A DNA stretch of 64,000 bases from a virus. Where the stretch lies: positions 1-64,000 of IMG/VR virus record IMGVR_UViG_3300035670_000089. The stretch is one strand, 5' to 3'. This document shows, in pieces, positions 15,059-23,565 of the stretch. Numbering within the stretch: the stretch's first letter is position 1; every line of letters starts with the position of its first letter. Position numbers and translations under genes: made by a program. The notes below the pieces were generated by a model, which made no database searches, was not told the origin of the DNA, and was given only the letters and a program-made list of their open reading frames with translations.

Positions 15059-16329
15059 TAGATTTGCTCCCAAAACTGTATAGTTGTAGCTTCTACTACA
15101 ATATTTGAACCATCACACTCGACCACTAAAGCCCACACATCCGGAGTGCCGTCAAAAGACGACCCAAGAAAGTCTAAACTAGAGCCTTGAAAGGATGTCG
15201 TAGTCCCATAGTTGTTAGCTTTAGAACCTACACCGACCCATACGGAATTACTATCTGTATTGGTTATATCTATGGTATTAGGAACACCAAAGTCATATTG
15301 GATAGCTGAGTCAGAAAGAGATGTCCAAGTGGGTGTATAAGAGGAAGAGAAAGTAGGAAGACGAACTAACTTGATATAGTAGTTGGTATTCGTGCTAACC
15401 CACACCTCCATGTTCTTAACAATAACGCGAGAAGTTAAAGAAGACGGGTTTAGGCGAAACAGTATTAAAACTCTATTATTGAAGGAAGTAGATGTATTAT
15501 AAGGCGTATTAAGCGGGCGGGCTATCGAATAAGTATAACCTAATGCATCGAGACCCCCTTCCGATATAAGAGTACCGCAGATAGCGTCTAGATTCGCGGA
15601 GGTTCCTCCAGCCAAGGTTCTCTGTATTTCATAAGAGATGAAAAGGTTAGCAGTCCGCATATACACATCACTCCGAATGTTCGGGTGCTGGAATACATGG
15701 GCTACTACAGGAACTTGATTATAAACAAACCCAACCGCTACATCCCCTACTCCTAACCACTCCAACGTGATAAACCCAATGTGACACTTTGTAGGGTCAA
15801 AGTTATATCCCGTACTGGTGCCATCAAATTTATCCTTATTCCAATTCGCCTGCGTAACCCGAGAGGTCTCAACAACAGACCCCCCAACCGACGACCGAAT
15901 AACCCAAGACAGCGTAGTGCCGTTTTGCTCTAGGAAGATACCGTCGCTATCATCGAAGTATCCCGCGCGCTTAGTAACATTAGTCTGTCCCTCCCCTAAA
16001 TTAAAAGTAAAGAAGCATAGTAAAGATTTACCGGGTTGATAGAGACCGGCGATACTACTTCTAAGTCTCCGTAGTCCTACCGTCGTTCCTACGGTTAAAG
16101 TAGTCTCTGCTCTGGCTAAAGAATAAGTAGAGGAAGTCCCACTACCGCTTACTTCTCCCTCAGTTATTGTCTTATTACGTAGAGGGCCACTCTGGTTTAT
16201 TACCACTTGAGCTTTAGGTTCGGACACTCTAAGCCTGGAGAACATATCCACCAAGTTAGGCGGAAAGTTAAAGTCTATACTGTCTATCGCTACTTGATAG
16301 CCGCCGGCTAGGGTTACTATTCTACTCAT
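15058..16329 (-). CDS. Phage structural protein of the 'QPGKS...WLGVG' family
   Basis: This 423-residue protein matches a widespread phage virion family of unknown exact role. Landmarks in order are MFSRLRVSEP (29-38), GSGTSSTYSLA, YQPGKSLLCFFTFNLG, RAGYFDDSDGIFLE, TQANWNKDKFDGT, FITLEWLGVGDVAVGFVYNQ and DVYMRTANLFISYEI. The same series recurs in many marine and freshwater phages, often beside tail-fibre genes. The C-terminal half is beta-rich and could be a receptor-binding region. There is no obvious Shine-Dalgarno before ATG 16329; the upstream 273 bases are divergent with the primase gene and contain short repeats. Confidence 0.75.
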   Translation of the reverse strand: MSRIVTLAGGYQVAIDSIDFNFPPNLVDMFSRLRVSEPKAQVVINQSGPLRNKTITEGEVSGSGTSSTYSLARAETTLTVGTTVGLRRLRSSIAGLYQPGKSLLCFFTFNLGEGQTNVTKRAGYFDDSDGIFLEQNGTTLSWVIRSSVGGSVVETSRVTQANWNKDKFDGTSTGYNFDPTKCHIGFITLEWLGVGDVAVGFVYNQVPVVAHVFQHPNIRSDVYMRTANLFISYEIQRTLAGGTSANLDAICGTLISEGGLDALGYTYSIARPLNTPYNTSTSFNNRVLILFRLNPSSLTSRVIVKNMEVWVSTNTNYYIKLVRLPTFSSSYTPTWTSLSDSAIQYDFGVPNTIDITNTDSNSVWVGVGSKANNYGTTTSFQGSSLDFLGSSFDGTPDVWALVVECDGSNIVVEATTIQFWEQI

Positions 16330-16331
16330 TG

Positions 16332-16382
16332 GTATTAAACGTTCGTATTAAACTTTACTAATATTTACTAATTAGTATTAAC
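16332..16382. repeat. Cluster of short direct repeats in the divergent intergenic region
   Basis: GTATTAAAC occurs at 16332-16340 and 16345-16353, TTTACTAA at 16354-16361 and 16364-16371, and GTATTAAC at 16375-16382. The region from 16330 to 16602 otherwise holds no gene and lies between divergently transcribed structural and replication genes. The repeats may be operator sites. Confidence 0.6.
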
Positions 16383-16602
16383 TATCCGCTAAACCCAGTC
16401 TATAACGAAAAATATTACTTAACGGTTCTATCCTCGCTGACTCCCCCTCTTCGTGCATAATAATCAAAACACCCTAATTTTCTTTTAAAGCCGCGCGCTC
16501 CTTTAACTCAATATAGTCTAAAACAAAGGCTAAAGAAAGCGAAAAGTAGATAGAGAAGGCGTGAGTAGTTTGTAAATTTATATAGATAAAGGGGGACCAA
16601 TA

Positions 16603-17829
16603 ATGTATACAGATATAAAAGACAAAGTAGGGATAAAAGAGGCAGCGGAGAAGTACCGTATAAAGATAGAGACCCATGGAAATAGTCCCTGTCCGTTCTG
16701 CCAGGGGAAGTCCTCCCTAAGCGTTAAGAACAACAAGCACTTCAGATGCTTCCGTTGCGACGCTAGCGGGTCGGTAATAGACCTATTGATTCTAAGCGGT
16801 ATTTGTAAAACAGCGGCTCAAGCCGTATACCTACTTCGACAAGACTTCCATCTAGACTTCCATAATCCCTCCTCCACTCGAAGTAAACTACTCCGCAGAG
16901 TCTTCGATATATACTGCGAAGCTATGTCCTCCGATAAAGAGGGGACGGTAAAAGATTACTTAAGCAGTAGAGGTTGGCTTAACATAGATAAGGTCGGACT
17001 CTGCACCGGCAATAATGTCCTGCAATCCGCCGGAATAGATAAAGAAGAACTCGAAGCTAATGACCTCATAAGCTATATCGACGATAGCGGTAAGTACATA
17101 GAGTACTATGACAATCATATAGTATTTCCGGTCTATGACCGTATGGGTAATATCAAACACTTTAGTGCCAGAGCCCTCGACAACCGTAAGGTAAGATGGA
17201 AATCCACTAAAGGAGACCCCGCGATCACGAATTACTTCTATAACGCGAAAGACTTATACGAACCTAACTCGAAGTATATTGTGCTCTGCGAAGGGGTATC
17301 AGATTGTTTATCCCTAAAGCAGTTGAATATACCCACGATAGGACAGTTCGGTATCAACGTAGAACTTGGGTACTTCGCTGAAGACTTCAGTAAGTTTGAG
17401 TATATTGTGGCGGTATTCGACCGGGATAAATATGCTTTGGGGGATGTAAGAGGAGGGGAGTATATCTCCTGGACTCAGATGATGCCCCGCCTTATCAACC
17501 TTATGAGTCTTACCAATACTCCTATCTACTACCTTATGGCTCCAGATATTCCCGGTATTAAAGACATCAACGATTGGTTAGTCCAAATAGACTATGACCT
17601 AGATGAGTATCTAGAGTATGGTATTAAGAACTCTAAGCCGCTACCGAGTTTGGCGTATAAGATGTACAAGCAGAAGATAGAGAAGCACGGGGAGATTTGG
17701 AAGAGTTTGTCGGTAATGCCCGACCCAACTACCTCAGCTAGACTACAGAAGCTTATATTCGACCAGTATGGAGACTGGCGTAACTATATGACGAAGCTCT
17801 TCAGTAATGACCACAACCAATCTCGATGA
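16603..17829 (+). CDS. DNA primase (zinc-finger and Toprim domains)
   Basis: This 408-residue DnaG-type primase would synthesise RNA primers for phage replication. A zinc-binding domain lies at the N-terminus (SPCPFCQGK with C30/C33; HFRCFRCDASGSVIDLL with C49/C52), followed by the primase core and a Toprim domain with YIVLCEGVSDCLS (E230) and AVFDRDKYALGD (D273/D275). It is shorter than bacterial DnaG and lacks the helicase-interaction region, which is normal in phages. AAAGGGGGACC lies before the ATG. The stop overlaps the next start by four bases (ATGA). Confidence 0.9.
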   Translation: MYTDIKDKVGIKEAAEKYRIKIETHGNSPCPFCQGKSSLSVKNNKHFRCFRCDASGSVIDLLILSGICKTAAQAVYLLRQDFHLDFHNPSSTRSKLLRRVFDIYCEAMSSDKEGTVKDYLSSRGWLNIDKVGLCTGNNVLQSAGIDKEELEANDLISYIDDSGKYIEYYDNHIVFPVYDRMGNIKHFSARALDNRKVRWKSTKGDPAITNYFYNAKDLYEPNSKYIVLCEGVSDCLSLKQLNIPTIGQFGINVELGYFAEDFSKFEYIVAVFDRDKYALGDVRGGEYISWTQMMPRLINLMSLTNTPIYYLMAPDIPGIKDINDWLVQIDYDLDEYLEYGIKNSKPLPSLAYKMYKQKIEKHGEIWKSLSVMPDPTTSARLQKLIFDQYGDWRNYMTKLFSNDHNQSR

Positions 17830-18665
17830 TACCTAACTTCTATATATACGCAGACCCAGACCTCGCAGCGTTACCCTATGGGGTAACAATGATCTGTCTA
17901 AGAAGAGAGTTAAAAGAGGACGAGAAGAAAAGGTACACCGAAGCAACAAAGAATAAAGAATGGGAAAAGATTGAGGAATACTTAGAGAAGTTGGAGGAGG
18001 ACGAGGATATTGTATATCAGCACGAAACGATAGACGTAGCTGAGATTAATGTCCGCGGTCTAGACTCCGTATTAAAACGAAGAGTCGAAATCTATATTCC
18101 TCAATTTATCCTTAAGACTAGAATTAAGCCTGTATGTGTATACCGTAACTCTAAATGCCCGGTGTCTCTCCATTACAAGATGGAGATGGTGGGGAGTAGC
18201 TCTTGTGTAGAGTTAAGGATAGCGCGGGATATTAGTGTGGTAAAGAGAAGATGGTTAATCCTAAACCACTGGCATAAAAGTTATCCGCAGTATAACTGGA
18301 ACGAAAACCTAGGACTCCCCACCCTCCAACAATCCCTAACGTGTCTCCAATACGGCATAAATTATAAGTACCACTACTGGGAGTACCTAAAGACAATACC
18401 TAAAGTGTGGTTACATGTACTAAAGAAATACGATATGGATTTCTACTTCGGTAGGAACTACCTTAACGACCCGCCGGAGTGGTGGGTCAAGATATTCGAC
18501 TGTCCTTTCGATGCTTACCTATCTGAGAAGGATAAACAACTACTCAGAACCTTAGTGAAGGGAGAATATAAAGGGAGTGATTTCAAATTCTTCCTGGAAC
18601 GATATCCCTCTATACAGAACCCTAAATACATAACCGCCAATGAATGGGATTGGTTAATACCTTAG
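17826..18665 (+). CDS. Hypothetical protein coupled to primase
   Basis: I do not recognise this 279-residue protein. It has a charged helical segment at about residues 30-65 (EDEKKRYTEATKNKEWEKIE), a central region with two cysteines (VCVYRNSKCPVSL) and a C-terminal half rich in Tyr and Trp (HYWEYLKTIPKVWLHVLKKY, PPEWWVKIFDCPFDAYL). ATGA overlap with the primase gene suggests translational coupling and a replication-related role. No membrane segment or nucleotide-binding motif is visible. Confidence 0.7.
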   Translation: MIPNFYIYADPDLAALPYGVTMICLRRELKEDEKKRYTEATKNKEWEKIEEYLEKLEEDEDIVYQHETIDVAEINVRGLDSVLKRRVEIYIPQFILKTRIKPVCVYRNSKCPVSLHYKMEMVGSSSCVELRIARDISVVKRRWLILNHWHKSYPQYNWNENLGLPTLQQSLTCLQYGINYKYHYWEYLKTIPKVWLHVLKKYDMDFYFGRNYLNDPPEWWVKIFDCPFDAYLSEKDKQLLRTLVKGEYKGSDFKFFLERYPSIQNPKYITANEWDWLIP

Positions 18666-18684
18666 AACTAACTAGATAAATTTT

Positions 18685-19104
18685 ATGACGCACGACTACC
18701 AGATGAACTTTTATAAATTAATAAGGATGCAACCGAAGGGATTAACGTTGAAGAAGAAGTTAGTAAGGATAGATAGGTTGTCCTGTAGGGAAGCATTACA
18801 AAAAGCGCATACAGAGTTAAATCCAACCCTAACTTGGTTTTATGCATTAGGGTCAGTCTTATTGTTTTATTACCATAAACTCTGGGGGGCGGATATAAAA
18901 GACAATGGAGAGATACAAGAATTGTACGCGCAATTAATCGAGCTATGCTGTTACGAGCAGAGAGTAGATATTAGAGGCGCGGTACAAACACCGCGGGAGA
19001 CTTTAGATAAGATTCAAGAATACACTACACTAAGATATAGACTTACCAAATTGTTAGAAGAGGTAGGAGGTAGCTTAAGTGATATTAGCGATAGACCCCG
19101 GTAA
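18685..19104 (+). CDS. Hypothetical protein in the replication operon
   Basis: This 139-residue protein is basic at the start (MQPKGLTLKKKLVRIDRLSC) and mainly helical afterwards, with one hydrophobic patch (TWFYALGSVLLFYYHKLW). No domain is recognised. Its last 26 bases overlap the start of the RuvC-like gene, so the two are probably translated together. It has no clear ribosome-binding site. Confidence 0.65.
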   Translation: MTHDYQMNFYKLIRMQPKGLTLKKKLVRIDRLSCREALQKAHTELNPTLTWFYALGSVLLFYYHKLWGADIKDNGEIQELYAQLIELCCYEQRVDIRGAVQTPRETLDKIQEYTTLRYRLTKLLEEVGGSLSDISDRPR

Positions 19105-19564
19105 TGAGATATCTGGTTTTGTATACTGCGACGAGTTTAATATTATCGAGGCTGGGAATATAAAGAATGAAGAACTACTCCAGTTAATGTTAAACGTAGA
19201 CTTCCAACACCTTGTCGTTGAAAGAATTAGCTCCTATGGGATGACTGTTGGACAAACGGTCTTCGATACCTGTATATGGATAGGGAGATTTATACAACAA
19301 GCTGAGGCGCATAAGAAATGTGCAACTCACTTGATACCAAGAATCCCTATCAAGGTACATCACTGTAAGACTGCTAAAGCTAAGGATAGCAATGTAATAC
19401 AAGCGTTAAAGGATAGATTTGGACCTAAAGGTACAAAGAAACAACCGGGCGCAACATATAAATTATCGAGTCATAGTTGGCAAGCCTACGCCATAGCTGT
19501 ATACTTCTTAGACACCCTTAAAGAACGAGAAATACTTTATAATAGTAAAGAAGCTATAAACTAA
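19079..19564 (+). CDS. RuvC-like Holliday-junction resolvase
   Basis: This 161-residue protein has an RNase H-like fold pattern: first strand MILAIDPGNEISGFVY with catalytic D6, second acidic site HLVVERISSYGMTVG (E near residue 43), and a C-terminal SSHSWQAYAIAVYFL in the position of the last acidic helix. In many RuvC proteins that helix carries 'DA-A-A'; here the aspartates appear replaced by SHSWQA. The likely role is cutting branched DNA during replication and packaging. It uses a GTG start at 19079 with GGAGG about nine bases before. Confidence 0.7.
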   Translation: MILAIDPGNEISGFVYCDEFNIIEAGNIKNEELLQLMLNVDFQHLVVERISSYGMTVGQTVFDTCIWIGRFIQQAEAHKKCATHLIPRIPIKVHHCKTAKAKDSNVIQALKDRFGPKGTKKQPGATYKLSSHSWQAYAIAVYFLDTLKEREILYNSKEAIN

Positions 19565-19571
19565 ACTAAAA

Positions 19572-20792
19572 ATGTCTAACCTAGAAACTCCGCAAGAAAC
19601 CGAAAAGAAAGTAAGCTATACAAAGTTAAGTACTTACTTGGACTGTCCTGAGTTATATCGTCTCCGATACATAAAGAAAGAGAAAGGGGAGGGTATGACG
19701 TTGCAGGAGCCGTTAATCAAGGGAGTGTTGGCGCACTTATGTATAGAGAATTACTTGCGGGGTTTAGATAAAGACGATGCTATCGATTTATCGTTACGGA
19801 CGTGGTTATTGAGTGCATGTAACCTAGAGGGTTCAGACACAGATAAATATGAAAAAGAGTGTGGTGCGCGGGGGCAGAAAGAGAACAAGCAGGTAAGTAT
19901 CTACGACCCCATCGATTTAGATAATCTATTCGATGACAATGTAAGCTCTGCGAGTAACATTATCAATATAGACGAGTTGTACGAGTATGGAACAGTATGC
20001 GGGCGGTTGCTCCAGAGGTGTTCTGAATCGTACAACAAGGTGGATAAGATACGGAATAAAGATGGTAGTGTACCGAAGAATCCGTTGGAGTATAGTCCTA
20101 CGGAGTTCAAAGCGGAGTACGAAGCGAAGCAACTGCACTTAAAGAAATTAGAGATAGATACGAGAGCCGCGAAGCAGAACCGGGCGTTTACGCGGATGTC
20201 GTTAGCGAACATCGTAGCGGAGGCGATCTCCTTCGTATATATATTCGAGGTGCCGGACATAGTTAAGAGTGTGGAGAAGATCGAGCACAAGTTAAACGAG
20301 ACGAAGGTGTGGTTCGGTGAGAAGAAGGATATATATTGGAACGGAGTAATCGATACCGAGTATTTAACGCATGAGGGTTCTACGATAATCAACGACCATA
20401 AGAGTGAGAAGTATAAGAGGAGAGGGGAGGACGTAGCGTTCGACCTGCAGTTAAACTCTTATGCCGCGGTGCGTTGTGAACAGGAGAACAAACTAGCGGA
20501 CTATATCTCCATCACCCATTTAGGTTCCGGGTCTTTACTAGTCGCCAAGACTGACGTAGAGGTACTTAATGAGTGTATGGATTACCTGGAGTCTATACAA
20601 AAGGATATAGACCGGGACATAGAGACGAAGGGTGTGGATAACAGTTGGAGTAAGAAGTGGCCCTCTAAGTATGGGTCTCCCTGTTTGCGGCGGAAGTTCG
20701 ATGCCATAGACCAAGTCTGTCCGTATATCCGAAAGTGCTGGCCGCTCTACAGCGAGGCTTTAGGTAGTGAGTTAGATGAGTTTCTACTTTAG
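19572..20792 (+). CDS. RecB/Cas4-like PD-(D/E)XK nuclease with putative Fe-S cluster
   Basis: This 406-residue protein starts with YTKLSTYLDCPELYRLRYIK and 'GVLAHLCIENYL', the entry motif of RecB/Cas4-type nucleases, and has GVIDTEYLTHEGSTIINDHK then SEKYKR (catalytic D...D-x-K) followed by DVAFDLQLNSYAAV (motif QL--Y). Four cysteines (C25 with C371, C383 and C389) match the split Fe-S cluster of AddB/Cas4/Dna2 enzymes. Such enzymes resect or process DNA ends, and in phages act in recombination. It starts seven bases after the RuvC-like gene and ends the cluster before a strong terminator. Confidence 0.88.
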   Translation: MSNLETPQETEKKVSYTKLSTYLDCPELYRLRYIKKEKGEGMTLQEPLIKGVLAHLCIENYLRGLDKDDAIDLSLRTWLLSACNLEGSDTDKYEKECGARGQKENKQVSIYDPIDLDNLFDDNVSSASNIINIDELYEYGTVCGRLLQRCSESYNKVDKIRNKDGSVPKNPLEYSPTEFKAEYEAKQLHLKKLEIDTRAAKQNRAFTRMSLANIVAEAISFVYIFEVPDIVKSVEKIEHKLNETKVWFGEKKDIYWNGVIDTEYLTHEGSTIINDHKSEKYKRRGEDVAFDLQLNSYAAVRCEQENKLADYISITHLGSGSLLVAKTDVEVLNECMDYLESIQKDIDRDIETKGVDNSWSKKWPSKYGSPCLRRKFDAIDQVCPYIRKCWPLYSEALGSELDEFLL

Positions 20793-20844
20793 AGACAGTG
20801 TGGTAAAGTAAGCTAGATATGTCTCTTGATAATGGTTTTCTTTT

Positions 20845-20872
20845 CGTGGGTAGCCCTTACCCACGATTTTTT
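20845..20872 (+). terminator. Rho-independent terminator after the nuclease gene
   Basis: CGTGGGTA (20845-20852) pairs with TACCCACG (20858-20865), loop GCCCT, followed by ATTTTTT. Confidence 0.92.
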
Positions 20873-20910
20873 ATGCCAAAGTATAAAGATAGGTGTTAAG
20901 GGTGTAGACA

Positions 20911-21630
20911 ATGAAACAACCTAATAGAGAAAAGAAAACGAAGGCGGACATAACGGCGTACATGAGGGACCGATTAGGTATTTCAGTAGAGCAAGCCGGG
21001 CGGTATATGCAGGCATTAGCGGAGTACATCACGATAAGCCTGAGTCAGGATAATGAAGTGTTGTTGGCGAAACTGGGGAAGTTAATCGTCAAGAGGGGTC
21101 AACGCAATACGATTAAGTTCCGTCCGTCGCCTACATTGGTGGACTATATCGCCGCTACTCAAAGGAATAATTTCGAGATGGCGATCCTGGACTATATACA
21201 GGAAGAGAGCAATAACGAGAAGACCAAACAACATAAGATTAATCAACGCCTGGTTACCTGGAAGCGGATTAATACTACGTTCGACCGCTATCCAATGACG
21301 CGGTACAATCTCCTCCCATATCATCTACTGGCGTATTTACAGAGAGACTTCCCGTATAAGAGGGATTGGAAGCATCCCTTATCCGGGGAAGTACATCCAT
21401 GGGAACAGATTAAGGAAAAAATATTAATTTATCGGAACATGGACATAAATGGGTATATGGTTCTCTATACAATGTGGATCTGCATAGACGACCGTAAAGC
21501 TCGGTTAGCGCGGTGGGATATAAGCAATGAGACCTTAACCTACCAACTACAGAAGGCTTTAGATGCGATACTATTTATGCTCTGCTTCCCGGAGTTAGAA
21601 CCCGAGAATATCAAATCATTGTACGGTTAA
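20911..21630 (+). CDS. HU/IHF-like domain protein with extra C-terminal region
   Basis: Residues ~10-80 of this 239-residue protein resemble the HU/IHF core: KTKADITAYMRDRLGISVEQ (helices), AGRYMQALAEYITISL, then VLLAKLGKLIVKRGQRNTI, where HU has 'v-l-gfGtF-v--R--R'. The long DNA-clamping arm of true HU appears to be shortened. The C-terminal ~150 residues (DRYPMTRYNLLPYHLLAYLQ onward) are unassigned. A nucleoid-like DNA-binding role is plausible. It begins a new unit after a terminator. Confidence 0.5.
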   Translation: MKQPNREKKTKADITAYMRDRLGISVEQAGRYMQALAEYITISLSQDNEVLLAKLGKLIVKRGQRNTIKFRPSPTLVDYIAATQRNNFEMAILDYIQEESNNEKTKQHKINQRLVTWKRINTTFDRYPMTRYNLLPYHLLAYLQRDFPYKRDWKHPLSGEVHPWEQIKEKILIYRNMDINGYMVLYTMWICIDDRKARLARWDISNETLTYQLQKALDAILFMLCFPELEPENIKSLYG

Positions 21631-21679
21631 GATACAAAAGAGCCGTCATCCCCGTTGTATTAAAGAGGAGTCTCTTAAG

Positions 21680-22447
21680 ATGTATAGTCCAGATGAGAAT
21701 GTCAAAGCTGAGGAGAAGGCCCTGCAGGCTCTCGCCTTTATAGAACAGATAGAGAATTGGATAAAAGATTATGAAATCTTCCGTAAAGGACTACCCGTAG
21801 AGTACCGCGGGGAGGCGGAGATATATGAAGCCCGTATTAAAGGCATCTATGAACTTGTCGGGGGAGGAGACGAAGGCGCGGCTTCTGTAATCGAAAACGC
21901 GAAGAAACTTTCTGAGTTGGCTCCCTCTAAGATACAACGGATGGGTATCGCCAAACAATTAATTAAACTCCGCGAAGAACAACGGTTCAATATAAAAGAA
22001 CTAGCTACAAGATTTGGTATTTCAACAAGTACAGTATCAGCGTTCTTCAAGGCGTATGATGAAGCGAAGCCGCAAGAGAAGAAGAGGTTAGCGAAGAATT
22101 CTATATATAACATCCAAGAGAATATGGAGAACCTACACGCTCATCTATTAAGAGCGATGGCCAGGTTTGAGTTAGACGGAGAGGTTAACGCTAAGAATAT
22201 GAGTGAGTACCGACAACTACTACAACTAGCGAATAAACAACTCCAGGAGTTTAATAACGCTAAGAAGTTTGAACGTCTCGCTTTAACTATAGAAGAAATC
22301 CTATTAAGATATTGCCCTAAGGAATTTTGGAATGTAATTATCGAGGAGTTTCAGAACTTGGGATTATCCGGGTTCTTAGATTCAAGTGGGGCAAAGTCTA
22401 TAGAGGAGGTTAAGAGAGTTAAGACTATAGAAGCTAACCCCAAGTAG
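21680..22447 (+). CDS. Helix-turn-helix protein, possible small terminase subunit or regulator
   Basis: This 255-residue protein is strongly helical. Its centre holds a clear helix-turn-helix (LIKLREEQRFNIKELATRFG followed by ISTSTVSAFFKAYDEA, about residues 94-130). Before it lies a glutamate-rich helical region and after it a long helical stretch. The combination of HTH plus helical oligomerisation region fits small terminase subunits as well as transcription factors. The large terminase lies far away on the other strand, so neither is supported by position. RBS GAGGAG lies before the ATG. Confidence 0.5.
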   Translation: MYSPDENVKAEEKALQALAFIEQIENWIKDYEIFRKGLPVEYRGEAEIYEARIKGIYELVGGGDEGAASVIENAKKLSELAPSKIQRMGIAKQLIKLREEQRFNIKELATRFGISTSTVSAFFKAYDEAKPQEKKRLAKNSIYNIQENMENLHAHLLRAMARFELDGEVNAKNMSEYRQLLQLANKQLQEFNNAKKFERLALTIEEILLRYCPKEFWNVIIEEFQNLGLSGFLDSSGAKSIEEVKRVKTIEANPK

Positions 22448-22524
22448 AAAAAATCAGTCTATCTTGAAAACACGGTGAGTTACTCTCACCCCTCCGAGTA
22501 CATAAACATTAAGCATTGTAATAT

Positions 22525-23502
22525 ATGAGTATCATCGACGAAAGACAGGCCTATAAGCCCTTTGAGTACGAGATAGCGCATCAATTCTGGGAGTTGCAGC
22601 AGCAAGACCATTGGTTGCACTTTGAGGTATTAACTATGCCTCAGTCCGTAGACGATTGGAATTATAAACTTACGGAAGAGGAGAAGAAGATTATAGCCGG
22701 AGTACTCTTAGGATTTACGCAGACAGAAGTCTATGTCGGGATGTATTGGGGGTCTAAAGTTACGAAATGGTTCCCCAAACCAGAGATTAGAGAAATGGCG
22801 TTGTGTTTCTCTAGTACTGAGACTATTCACCAAGTCGCCTATAACTATTTGTCCGACACATTAGGGTTAGAAGAACACGATGCATTCCTCCAAGAACCCA
22901 CCGCCGCCGCTAAACTAAATAACTTTATCCATCGTAATGAACAATCCCTTTACGATATTGCTCTCTCACTAGCTGTATACAGTGGTCTAGTCGAGGGAGT
23001 TTCTTTATACTCTTCTTTCGCAATCCTACTCTCCTTCTCTAAGAGGAATCTTTTAAAAGGGGTAGGGGAGATTATTACATGGTCGGTGCGGGATGAGCGG
23101 TTGCATTCCACGGCCGGCTGTTGGTTATACCGACAATTAGTGGAAGAGCATCCCTATCTACTAGAGACGGATTTAGAAGCGAAGATTGTAGAGGCGGCTA
23201 AGATAACCCTACAGTTAGAGTTTGACTTTATCGATATGGTCTTCGGACAGTATTCGATGGAGGGTATCAATGCGATGCAAGTCAAAGAGTTTATGAAGCA
23301 CCGCGTAAACAAACAACTCAAGGATCTAAATATAGGCCCTATCTACAGCATTGACGAGAAGCTACAAAGAGAAGTATCAGATTGGTTTTACCTTATGACG
23401 GAGAGTGAGAACCATACAGACTTCTTTGCGGCAAGAGTGACTAACTACACCAAAGGTTCTTTTGACCCTAATAAAGTAGACTGGGACGCCGCTTTCTCTT
23501 AA
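22525..23502 (+). CDS. nrdB: Class I ribonucleotide reductase, small subunit
   Basis: This 325-residue protein carries the di-iron site and radical tyrosine of NrdB. Ligands by alignment to the E. coli pattern are E68 (QTEVYVG), E99 and H102 (STETIHQ), E157 (LVEGVSL), and E191/H194 (VRDERLHS). Y106, four residues after H102 as in E. coli Y122, is the probable radical site. It works with the large subunit encoded 63 bases downstream to make deoxynucleotides. No Shine-Dalgarno sequence is obvious before ATG 22525. Confidence 0.95.
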   Translation: MSIIDERQAYKPFEYEIAHQFWELQQQDHWLHFEVLTMPQSVDDWNYKLTEEEKKIIAGVLLGFTQTEVYVGMYWGSKVTKWFPKPEIREMALCFSSTETIHQVAYNYLSDTLGLEEHDAFLQEPTAAAKLNNFIHRNEQSLYDIALSLAVYSGLVEGVSLYSSFAILLSFSKRNLLKGVGEIITWSVRDERLHSTAGCWLYRQLVEEHPYLLETDLEAKIVEAAKITLQLEFDFIDMVFGQYSMEGINAMQVKEFMKHRVNKQLKDLNIGPIYSIDEKLQREVSDWFYLMTESENHTDFFAARVTNYTKGSFDPNKVDWDAAFS

Positions 23503-23565
23503 TCCCGTAAAGAAACAATCACAACATACATAACCTTAAACCCGACATCTATAGAGGAATATACC

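Noticed and set aside
14522-15073. Start of the 14522-15058 gene at TTG 15073
   Set aside because: ATG 15058 overlaps the previous stop as TAATG and has GGGAG at proper distance.
17377-17390. Third copy of the GCTGAAGACTTCAG palindrome as a regulatory site
   Set aside because: It lies within the primase Toprim coding region, lacks the last base of the palindrome, and may be chance.
22474-22490. Hairpin GGTGAG...CTCACC before nrdB as terminator or riboswitch
   Set aside because: Only a 6-bp stem, no T-run, and no recognisable riboswitch core.
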